From positions 1 through 13,714 of the forward strand of contig JAISLX010000060.1 of assembly GCA_031277045.1 (NCBI GenBank): 13,714 nt of DNA, read 5' to 3'. Position numbers and translations under genes: made by a program. The notes beneath the pieces were generated by a model, which was given only the letters and a program-made list of their open reading frames with translations, had not been told where the DNA came from and did not search any database. This stretch comes from Treponema sp. (lineage in GTDB: Bacteria > Spirochaetota > Spirochaetia > Treponematales > Breznakiellaceae). This document shows, in pieces, positions 7,413 to 13,049 of the stretch. The number at the start of each line of letters is the position of its first letter. Position 1 is the first letter of the stretch.

Positions 7413-8637
7413 CCCCCCGGTGGGAGATGACGTTCAGCACATTGTAGATAAAGTGGGGATTCACCTGGGCCTGGAGGGCGTCGAATTCCGCCTGCAGGTG
7501 GAGGAGGCTCATCTGTTCTTCCTGGCGGCGGACCTGGTTAAGCCGCTTGAGCAGATCGTTGTAACTGTTACAGAGCTGGACAAATTCATCATCGGTGTAT
7601 TCGATAACGACATCGCGATCGAGGTTTTCCAGATTCGTCTGCTCTATCCGGGTGATAAGCTGCCGTACCGGGGCGGTTACCCGCAGGGATAATAAGCGGA
7701 TAACCAGGATCGATACCAGGCAGATGAACAGGGCCATGATCATGGTAACCAGGGTGATGTCTTTAACCGCCGCGGCCATGGTTTCCCGGCCCTGGACCAC
7801 AATGGTATAGGTGTCGGTATAGGAGGAATAGTACGAAGCGGCGATATTTCCCCCTACTTGGGATACCGGCGGCCCTTCCGTGCCGGGCGTACCGGTAAGC
7901 AACTGTTGCAGCACGGCGTTGGTGTCATCGCCGAGCTGGGAATAAAACACCTCCCCCCTGCCGTTGATCACCGCCACCTTGACCGCTCCGTCCTTGTTGA
8001 GGCGGTACAGATCTTCCAGAATAGGTTCCGGCTTTTGAACTTCGATATAAGCGGCGCGGTTGTTCCCCATGATGAGCCGGACGATACTGAATACCCGCCG
8101 GGGGCTGCGGTAATCCCAGGGGTCGTCATAGGCGGGCAAGAGGATCGCCCTGCCCATGGCCGCGTCCACCCGGGCGATGCTGGGGATGCCGGTAACAATG
8201 GCTTCCCCGTCGGGGATAGTGGGCGCCTGAAGGTTGCTGCTTAAGAGATCGCCGTATTCGGTAAAAAAAGACACCCGGTGAAAATTCACGTTGTTACAAT
8301 AGGTGGAAAGGGCGGCCCGGATCTCCTGCTTTGCCTGGGCAATAAGGGAATGTCCCCGGCCGCTCTGGTCCGCCCGGGCAAGGGTGGTCATGGCCGAGAG
8401 GACCTTGCTGTCGGAGAGGAGGAATTCGGTGATAAAGACCATGGGCCGCACGATTTCATCAAGCTGGTGGGACATGTTTTTACTAAGTACATCCAGTTCC
8501 TGTCGGGAAAGGGTTTCCAGGTGTTTCAGGTTGTAGATCTCAAAGACAAAGGCCATGAGGATGATAAGAACGGTAACCAAGAGAGAATAGATGATCATAA
8601 GCCTCGTTCTGAACCGCATGGGATTATTATAGGGCAT
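7399..8637 (-). CDS. Histidine kinase, N-terminal sensor and phospho-histidine fragment (5' part of a frameshifted gene)
   Basis: Counted from ATG 8637 there are 412 residues: a short basic N-terminus, a membrane helix (about 15-35), an extracytoplasmic sensor of about 250 residues, a second membrane helix (about 294-316), a HAMP linker with the conserved TAPVRQLITRI, and the phospho-acceptor motif LQAQVNPHFIYNVLN with His395. The frame then ends after only about 14 more residues (HRGGDQP, stop), whereas YesM-type kinases continue into the dimer helix and ATPase. The missing part follows in another frame. The start is uncertain: TTG 8676, ATG 8637 and ATG 8619 are all in frame and none has a good Shine-Dalgarno site. 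The sensor should detect an extracellular ligand, perhaps with help from a binding protein. Confidence 0.85.
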   Translation of the reverse strand: MPYNNPMRFRTRLMIIYSLLVTVLIILMAFVFEIYNLKHLETLSRQELDVLSKNMSHQLDEIVRPMVFITEFLLSDSKVLSAMTTLARADQSGRGHSLIAQAKQEIRAALSTYCNNVNFHRVSFFTEYGDLLSSNLQAPTIPDGEAIVTGIPSIARVDAAMGRAILLPAYDDPWDYRSPRRVFSIVRLIMGNNRAAYIEVQKPEPILEDLYRLNKDGAVKVAVINGRGEVFYSQLGDDTNAVLQQLLTGTPGTEGPPVSQVGGNIAASYYSSYTDTYTIVVQGRETMAAAVKDITLVTMIMALFICLVSILVIRLLSLRVTAPVRQLITRIEQTNLENLDRDVVIEYTDDEFVQLCNSYNDLLKRLNQVRRQEEQMSLLHLQAEFDALQAQVNPHFIYNVLNVISHRGGDQP

Positions 8638-8653
8638 GAATTTTTGGTTGTAT
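8626..8653 (-). promoter_or_regulatory. Candidate promoter of the kinase-regulator operon
   Basis: The minus strand has a perfect TATAAT (8626-8631) preceded, after 16 bases, by ATACAA (8648-8653), a poor -35 box. The same ATACAA hexamer precedes the -10 boxes at 9468 and 10591. A weak -35 is common at activator-dependent promoters. If it is used, ATG 8619 is the better kinase start, since ATG 8637 would lie inside the promoter. Confidence 0.45.
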
Positions 8654-8668
8654 AGAAAAATTTTTAAC

Positions 8669-8719
8669 CGAAACAATTTGTGCCGGATTTTCCTGCAGCG
8701 ATTATTGTATTATCCATGA
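8669..8719 (+). repeat. Conserved intergenic element, copy 1 of 3
   Basis: From CGAAAC through TTTGTGCCGGATTTT and GCAGCGATTATTGTATTATCC, this segment aligns almost gap-free with the copy at 10541-10600 and less closely with 9421-9477. It is the most diverged copy and lacks the ATACAAC end. It lies between hicB and the kinase gene, immediately upstream of the kinase promoter but reading away from it. Confidence 0.65.
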
Positions 8720-8741
8720 ACAGGGTTCGGCGCCCCCTGTT
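8719..8741 (-). terminator. Hairpin downstream of hicB
   Basis: AACAGGG (8719-8725) and CCCTGTT (8735-8741) form a 7-bp stem with a 9-base GC-rich loop, 25 bases after the hicB stop codon. There is no T tract. It may end the hicAB transcript before the kinase promoter. Confidence 0.35.
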
Positions 8742-8766
8742 TCTCGCGGAGAATTTGCACAAAGGA

Positions 8767-9099
8767 CTAAGGTACGGCGGCAATTTCATCAATGATAGCC
8801 TTTTCTACAAAGCTGTTTATTGAGATTTTTAGTTTTCTGGCTTTTATTGCCACCTCTTTATGTAATTCCGGTGACAATCGCAGATTGAATTTTCCTGAAT
8901 AGGGTTTTTCCGGCTCCACCCCTTCTTCTTTACACCATGCCAGATAATCGTCAACAGAATCCTTAAATGCCTTTTCTATCTCCGCCGCGGTGGTTCCTTG
9001 AAAGGTAATAACATCCCTGGTATTTATAATATCACCATGGAACAATTTCGATTCCGCGTCATATTCAACAGTTCCTAAATATCCTTTATACTCCATCAT
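8767..9099 (-). CDS. hicB: HicB-family antitoxin
   Basis: The 110-residue protein has the HicB fold at its N-terminus (YKGYLGTVEYDAESKLFHGDI, then TTAAEIEKAFKDSVDDYLAWC) and a ribbon-helix-helix DNA-binding tail (FNLRLSPELHKEVAIKARKLKISINSFVEKAI, about residues 71-103). It should bind and inhibit HicA and repress the shared promoter. The ATG at 9099 overlaps the hicA stop in an ATGA junction; a second ATG follows directly and could also serve. The gene appears intact. HicA first, HicB second is a standard order for this toxin-antitoxin family. Confidence 0.92.
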   Translation of the reverse strand: MMEYKGYLGTVEYDAESKLFHGDIINTRDVITFQGTTAAEIEKAFKDSVDDYLAWCKEEGVEPEKPYSGKFNLRLSPELHKEVAIKARKLKISINSFVEKAIIDEIAAVP

Positions 9100-9320
9100 G
9101 GCTCAACCCCCGCGTTCTCCAAAAATCTTCTTACAGAGCTCACAGCTCCCTTACCGGTTGTCTTCCGGGGGTGCGGCCGGTGAAACACAGCCCGAACCTC
9201 TTTAAGTTTAACCCGTAATCTTGAACCCGCTCCTTCCGATATTTCAGCGCCGAAAGCAGTCAAAAGGCTTTCGATATCCGCCCATAAAATATTGGATGGT
9301 ATGGGATTTCTGAATATCAA
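9096..9320 (-). CDS. hicA: HicA-family mRNA interferase toxin, 5' end probably frameshifted
   Basis: The open frame gives 74 residues from a TTG at 9320 and contains the HicA core: DIESLLTAFGAEISEGAGSR, then AVFHRPHPRK with the histidines expected for RNA cleavage, and SVRRFLENAGV. HicA toxins bind RNA through a dsRBD-like fold and cut translated mRNA. The usual N-terminus (MNSKQQKTF..IF-NPIPSNI) is missing from this frame but is encoded just upstream: ATG 9351 starts MNSKQQK and leaves the frame at a run of five A (opposite 9331-9335). Removing one A gives an 84-residue HicA of normal size. As written, the toxin is either truncated and started at TTG, or inactive. It overlaps hicB by four bases. 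Confidence 0.85.
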   Translation of the reverse strand: MIFRNPIPSNILWADIESLLTAFGAEISEGAGSRLRVKLKEVRAVFHRPHPRKTTGKGAVSSVRRFLENAGVEP

Positions 9321-9357
9321 TGCAAAAGTCTTTTTGCTGCTTTGAATTCATATTTTT

Positions 9358-9391
9358 ATGGTACTATATACTGATACCATTTTTAAGACAA
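9358..9391 (-). promoter_or_regulatory. hicAB promoter with overlapping palindromic operator
   Basis: On the minus strand TTGTCT (9386-9391), a 17-base spacer and TATAGT (9363-9368) form a promoter. The inverted repeat ATGGTA (9358-9363) and TACCAT (9375-9380) overlaps its -10 box, as expected for autorepression by HicB. Transcription would start near 9356, leaving almost no leader before ATG 9351. Confidence 0.5.
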
Positions 9392-9420
9392 TGATGAGGA
9401 TATTTTGGAGTAATTCGCTT

Positions 9421-9477
9421 TTTCGTTTTGTGCCGAATTTTTCATTATCGATTATTATATCCTCCATATACAACGGC
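9421..9477 (+). repeat. Conserved intergenic element, copy 2 of 3
   Basis: It contains TTTTGTGCCGAATTTTT and then a 27-base core (9451-9477) that is identical to 10574-10600 in copy 3. It lies between hicA and the tandem-repeat array, in the same orientation as the other copies. Confidence 0.8.
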
Positions 9478-9496
9478 GAAATTTCAGTTTTATACT
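9468..9496 (+). promoter_or_regulatory. Candidate promoter reading into the tandem-repeat region
   Basis: ATACAA (9468-9473), 17 bases, then TATACT (9491-9496). The spacing and -35 hexamer match the candidate promoter of the solute-binding protein gene. It would transcribe the 21-bp array and the 236-residue gene. Confidence 0.4.
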
Positions 9497-9544
9497 TCTT
9501 AATCACTATAGCAATTAGCAATCAGGAATGAGGGTACAGCCCAC

Positions 9545-9775
9545 AAGTTCGCGGCTAAAATCCGCAGGTCTGCGGCTAAAACCCGCAAGCCCACGGCTCA
9601 AGCCCGCAGGTCTGCGGTTCAAGCCCGCAGGTTTACGGCTAAAATCCGCAGGTCCACGGCTCAAGCCCGCAGGTCTGCGGTTCAAGCCCGCAGGTCTGCG
9701 GCTAAAGCCCGCAAGTCCACGGCTAAAGCCCGCAAGCCTATGGCTCAAGCCTGCGGGTTCACGGATATAGCAGAG
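9545..9775 (+). repeat. 21-bp tandem repeat array, ten units plus a degenerate eleventh
   Basis: Ten contiguous 21-base units run from 9545 to 9754, followed by a decayed partial unit to about 9775. A typical unit reads AGGTCTGCGGCTAAAACCCG plus C; the variable positions sit mainly at the third to seventh bases and in the CTAAAA/TTCAAG part. Unit junctions such as CCGCAGGTCTGCGG (9562-9575, repeated at 9604, 9667 and 9688) are 5-bp hairpins. Since 21 is divisible by three, several frames stay open (for example GLRLKPA repeats), but none has a ribosome binding site. One frame, open from 9512 without a usual start codon before 9740, is continuous with the gene starting at 9830. There are no spacers, so this is not a CRISPR array. 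Confidence 0.9.
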
Positions 9776-9829
9776 CCAGTAGAAACCGACCGGGTTTTGA
9801 AGTTGGTTCATATTTATGGAGGTAATAGA

Positions 9830-10540
9830 ATGAGTACAGATTGGTATCCCCGTTCAAGGGATGAACAACTTCACATGGTGGATATCTGGCTTGCGGTATT
9901 CCAAACCAAAGCATCGGCGTGGAACATTCCCCCGGCGAATGTTACCAGCCTGACCACCGCCGACACAAACGCCAAAAATATACTGGCAATAGTGAAAAGC
10001 GGGGAACGGACGGCGGCAAGCGTGGTTGAGTGCAACGAAGTTTTCAAGGAGATGGAGACCGAAGCCCGCTTTATCAAAAAACATTTCCTGCTCTTACCGC
10101 CCTTGACGCTGGCAGATCTTGCAACCCTGCTGCTGCCCTTGCCCGATGACACCCACACCCCGGTTCCCCCGCCCACCGGACAGCCTACCCTGACCATCAC
10201 CTACTCCGGTGGACCCCACGTGCTGATAGTTCATCTTTCGCCGCTTCCGGGGACGGAACCGCCGGACAGCCGGGGGGACTACGGTTACGCCCTCTACCGG
10301 GGCATTATGCCCCAAGGCGGGGCAACGCTGGAACAGGCCGCCGGAATCAAGCATTACCTGATGAAGGAGCCCAAGGACGGGGAGGAACTCCTCCACTACC
10401 GCTTTACCCGCCGGAAAAAAGAACTGGTGAGCTTTGACGCTTCCGAATCCGGCATGACCGCCTGGTTCTGCGCCCGCTACGAGAACGGCAAAGGGGAGGC
10501 GGGGAAATGGGGGCCGGTCGCATCGGCAATCATTCCGTAG
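9830..10540 (+). CDS. Uncharacterised 236-residue protein with a possible C-terminal fibronectin-like fold
   Basis: I do not recognise a named family with certainty. The start at ATG 9830 (MSTDWYPRSRDEQLHMV) follows GGAGG by seven bases. Residues about 1-100 are rich in helix-forming sequence, with Trp and Arg/Glu motifs (DWYPRSRDEQLHMVDIW, and later VVECNEVFKEMETEARFIKKHFL). A proline-rich linker follows (LPDDTHTPVPPPTGQP, about 108-123). The last 110 residues look like a beta sandwich, ending in CARYENGKGEAGKWGPVAS, which resembles the last strands of a fibronectin type III domain. There is no signal peptide or membrane helix. The reading frame is open upstream through the 21-bp array. Its neighbours (toxin-antitoxin, repeats) suggest an accessory gene; the function is unknown. 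Confidence 0.75.
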   Translation: MSTDWYPRSRDEQLHMVDIWLAVFQTKASAWNIPPANVTSLTTADTNAKNILAIVKSGERTAASVVECNEVFKEMETEARFIKKHFLLLPPLTLADLATLLLPLPDDTHTPVPPPTGQPTLTITYSGGPHVLIVHLSPLPGTEPPDSRGDYGYALYRGIMPQGGATLEQAAGIKHYLMKEPKDGEELLHYRFTRRKKELVSFDASESGMTAWFCARYENGKGEAGKWGPVASAIIP

Positions 10541-10600
10541 CGGAAACTTTTTGTGCTGGATTTTTTAGCAGCAATTATTATATCCTCCATATACAACGGC
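10541..10600 (+). repeat. Conserved intergenic element, copy 3 of 3
   Basis: CGGAAAC, TTTTTGTGCTGGATTTTTT, AGCAGC and the 27-base core at 10574-10600 match the copies at 8669 and 9421. It fills the gap between the stop of the 236-residue gene and the promoter of the solute-binding protein gene. Confidence 0.8.
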
Positions 10601-10619
10601 TGAATGAGGGGCTTATAAT
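10591..10619 (+). promoter_or_regulatory. Candidate promoter of the ABC transporter operon
   Basis: ATACAA (10591-10596) is followed by 17 bases and a perfect TATAAT (10614-10619), 33 bases before the start codon. The weak -35 box and the conserved element directly upstream fit a promoter switched on by an activator such as the AraC-type regulator encoded at 5322. Confidence 0.5.
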
Positions 10620-10651
10620 TTTTTCAATAACATTTAAGGAGAAGGTTAAAG

Positions 10652-11947
10652 ATGAAAACGAAAATTTTATGTACCTTTTTGATCCTCACCGTTGGTATGG
10701 CGGTATACGCCGGAGGTGGTTCTCAAGGCTCCTCTTCCGGTGGAACGGGGAGCGCAAAAAAGACCGTGATTACGGTACTGATCGATAAGGATACCAATTT
10801 TGACGGTTCCCAGGCGGTTCTTGACGCCGCGGCCAAGAAATTCGGCGTGGAATTTTCCATAGAAGTCCGCCCAGGAGGAACTGAGGGTGATAATATTACC
10901 AAAACCCGGCTTGCCACCGGGGATATGGCGGATATCTTTTTGTACAATACCGGTTCCCTGCTCCAGGCCCTTAACCCGGAACGAAACATCACCGACCTAA
11001 CTGATGAACCCTGGATGGCCCGGGTAACCGATTCCTTTAAGACCGCCGCTGGCTCAAAGGGGCGGGTTTACGCCATTCCCCTGGGAACTGTTTCAACAGG
11101 TTCTATCTTTTACAACAAACGGATATACCGGGAACTGGGTCTTTCGGTTCCCCATACATGGAAAGACTTCCTGGCGAACTGCGACAAGATTCAGGCCGCG
11201 GGTAAAACCGCCCTCATCGGCGCCTACAAGGATACTTGGACCAGCCAGGTCATCATGTTGGGGGACGAGTACAATGTAAAAGCCGCCCATCCCAACTTCC
11301 CGGCGGATTATACGACGAACAAGGCAAAATTTGCCTCTACGCCGACGGCGTTGCGGAGTTTTGAAAAGCTCTGGGAATCCCGCAAATACCTCAATGCTGA
11401 CTTTCTTGCCACCACCTACGATGTGGCTCTGGAAATGATTGCCACCGGTCAGGGCGTCCATTGGCCCATTCTTTCGATTTTTTCCAATATAGCGATCAAC
11501 TACCCTGAGGCCATTAACGACATCGGCGTATTCGGCATTCCTGGGGATGATCCCAACAACCATGGCCTTACCACTTGGGAATCCGGCGGCTTATATATTT
11601 ACAAGAACAGCCCCAACCTGGAAATATGCAAGAAAGTGTTTGAATTTTACATCTCCCAGGAAGGGATCGATGTGTATTCGTCAAAGATAAAGCCCGAGGG
11701 TCCCTATTCTGTTAAAGGGATCAAACTCCCTGCCGATGTCTATCCCGGAGTTTTGGAAATGCAGACTTACTTTGATGCCGGTAAGACCGCCCCGGCCCTG
11801 GAATATGAATCCCCCGTTAAGGGTCCCAATCTGGAGCAGATCTGCGTCGAAATTGGTACGGGAATCACCGAGCCAAAGGCTGCCGCCGCCGCTTATGACG
11901 CGGACGTACAGAAACAGGCGATTCAGTTGAATTTGCCGGGTTGGTAG
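10652..11947 (+). CDS. Carbohydrate ABC transporter, extracellular solute-binding protein
   Basis: The 431-residue protein is a periplasmic binding protein of the MalE/family 1 sugar type. Residues 1-20 form a signal peptide (MKTKILCTFLILTVGMAVYA) cut before Gly-Gly-Gly; there is no lipobox cysteine at the cleavage site. A Gly/Ser-rich linker (21-37) precedes the mature domain, which starts with TVITVLIDKDTNFDGSQAVL. Family features include LATGDMADIFLYNTGSLLQAL, then GSKGRVYAIPLGTVSTGSIFYNKRIYRELGLSVPHTWKDFL, and a C-terminal WESGGLYIYKNSPN segment. ATG 10652 follows an AAGGAG/GAAGG stretch. It is the first gene of the operon; two permease genes follow. The ligand cannot be read from sequence; the rhamnosidase and the sensor kinase suggest an oligosaccharide. 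No ATPase gene is present within the window. Confidence 0.92.
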   Translation: MKTKILCTFLILTVGMAVYAGGGSQGSSSGGTGSAKKTVITVLIDKDTNFDGSQAVLDAAAKKFGVEFSIEVRPGGTEGDNITKTRLATGDMADIFLYNTGSLLQALNPERNITDLTDEPWMARVTDSFKTAAGSKGRVYAIPLGTVSTGSIFYNKRIYRELGLSVPHTWKDFLANCDKIQAAGKTALIGAYKDTWTSQVIMLGDEYNVKAAHPNFPADYTTNKAKFASTPTALRSFEKLWESRKYLNADFLATTYDVALEMIATGQGVHWPILSIFSNIAINYPEAINDIGVFGIPGDDPNNHGLTTWESGGLYIYKNSPNLEICKKVFEFYISQEGIDVYSSKIKPEGPYSVKGIKLPADVYPGVLEMQTYFDAGKTAPALEYESPVKGPNLEQICVEIGTGITEPKAAAAAYDADVQKQAIQLNLPGW

Positions 11948-11985
11948 GACATAGAACTAAAAACTATCGTTTTTAATTCTATGTC
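11948..11985 (+). terminator. First hairpin after the binding-protein gene
   Basis: Immediately after the stop, GACATAGAA and TTCTATGTC pair over 9 bp, then TAAAAAC/GTTTTTA over 7 bp with one mismatch between them, around a TATC loop. The downstream arm is not followed by a T tract. Its position suggests 3'-end protection or partial termination. Confidence 0.65.
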
Positions 11986-11987
11986 TC

Positions 11988-12021
11988 GGAGTTTGTTTGT
12001 GAAGAAACACAAACAAACTCC
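11988..12021 (+). terminator. Second hairpin after the binding-protein gene, 14-bp perfect stem
   Basis: The arms 11988-12001 and 12008-12021 (GGAGTTTGTTTGTG and its complement) pair perfectly around AAGAAA. It lies two bases beyond the first hairpin. Together they separate the binding-protein gene from the permease genes by transcript structure, as seen in other sugar transporters where more binding protein than permease is made. Confidence 0.7.
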
Positions 12022-12097
12022 ACGGAAGCCGCCGATTACATTTTGACTGCAAGGGCGAATGAAGACTCAAATAGAATGTACAATTTCTACTTTGTTT

Positions 12098-12138
12098 TTA
12101 TCTTCCTTATTCGCCTTCTTCGCCTTCGCGGTTATTTT
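12098..12138 (-). repeat. Degenerate dispersed intergenic repeat, copy B
   Basis: On the minus strand this reads AATAACCGCGAAGGCGAAGA and continues to GGCGAATAAGGAAGAT. It contains short direct repeats of GAAGGCGAA and matches copy A (3174-3229) in reverse orientation, best over 19 bases at 12098-12116. It sits inside the gap between the binding-protein and permease genes. Confidence 0.5.
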
Positions 12139-12191
12139 AACCGATAAAGTTTTAGTAGATACAAAGTATTTTTTTGACCGGAGTATGCAAA

Positions 12192-13049
12192 TTGAAAAGC
12201 AAGATCTACAATGTCTGGTTTTTGACACCCCTCTTGATTATCTATACCGTTATTTTTATTTTTCCCACGATCATTTCTTTCTTTTTCAGTATGACTATTT
12301 GGACCTTAACGGATTTTCGTTTTGCGGGATTGTACAATTTTAAAACTTTTTTTTCCGAATACAGTCTCCGCATCGGGGTGCAGAACACCCTGCTGTACGC
12401 CGTACTGACCTGCGGCTTTAAAGCGGTGTTCGGATTGGGGCTGGCGGTATTGCTAATCTCCCCGATAAAAACCAAACACGTCATCCGTTCAATTTTGTTT
12501 TTTCCCAATCTGGTCAGTACCATCGCGGTGGGGCTTACCTTTAGCGCCCTGATGCATCCCACCAGGGGCCTCTTTAACACCCTGCTGGCGGGTCTGGGGA
12601 TTGCGGGACCCGACTGGCTGGGGAACACCAGCATCGCCCTTCTTTCGGTGATCATGACCGATGTGTGGAAGGGCGTGGGGGTCGCCACGGTGATCTATAT
12701 CGCGGGGCTCCAGGCCATACCGGAAACCTACTACGAGGCGGCTTCCATTGACGGGGCCGGCGGATTTCAGCGGTTTAAAAACATCACCCTGCCCCTGGTG
12801 CGGTCTTCCATAAACACCGTTATCATCCTTGCCTTTATCGGCGGGATCCGTACCTTCGATTTAATCTGGACCATGACCAAGGGCGGGCCGGGTTTTGCGA
12901 CCGATACCATGGCTTCCATCATTTACAAACAGTACGCCTACGGCTTCTACGGACTTTCCACCGCGGGCAATGTGGTCATGTTCTTTCTGATTGGTCTTAT
13001 TGTCTTTCCCCTCTATAGATTTCTCATCCGCCAGGAGGTTGAAATATGA
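12192..13049 (+). CDS. Carbohydrate ABC transporter permease, MalF/UgpA type
   Basis: The protein of about 285 residues is an inner-membrane permease with six predicted helices; the first is WFLTPLLIIYTVIFIFPTII near the N-terminus. The cytoplasmic EAA loop, which docks with the ATPase, is YEAASIDGAGGFQRFKNITL (Glu182, Gly188), matching the family consensus EAAxxDGA. I start at TTG 12192 because GGAG lies eight bases upstream and the protein then begins KSKIYNVWFLTP; an in-frame TTG at 12174 has no such site. The unusual start codon and the 244-base structured gap from the binding-protein gene may both lower its expression. Its stop overlaps the start of the next permease gene. Confidence 0.9.
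   Translation: MKSKIYNVWFLTPLLIIYTVIFIFPTIISFFFSMTIWTLTDFRFAGLYNFKTFFSEYSLRIGVQNTLLYAVLTCGFKAVFGLGLAVLLISPIKTKHVIRSILFFPNLVSTIAVGLTFSALMHPTRGLFNTLLAGLGIAGPDWLGNTSIALLSVIMTDVWKGVGVATVIYIAGLQAIPETYYEAASIDGAGGFQRFKNITLPLVRSSINTVIILAFIGGIRTFDLIWTMTKGGPGFATDTMASIIYKQYAYGFYGLSTAGNVVMFFLIGLIVFPLYRFLIRQEVEI

Noticed and set aside
7399..7430. Programmed -1 ribosomal frameshifting in the kinase gene
   Set aside because: Joining the two frames needs a +1 (or -2) shift, and no heptameric -1 slippery site is present; an indel in the G run explains it more simply.
9545..9775. CRISPR array
   Set aside because: The 21-base units are contiguous with no unique spacers, and no cas genes are present.
9515..9811. 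Repeat proteins encoded by the 21-bp array on either strand
   Set aside because: Frames stay open only because the unit length is divisible by three; no ribosome binding site supports either strand.
12059..12343. 94-codon plus-strand frame across the permease gene start
   Set aside because: It overlaps the dispersed repeat and then the permease in another frame; the permease frame has the family motifs and the ribosome binding site.
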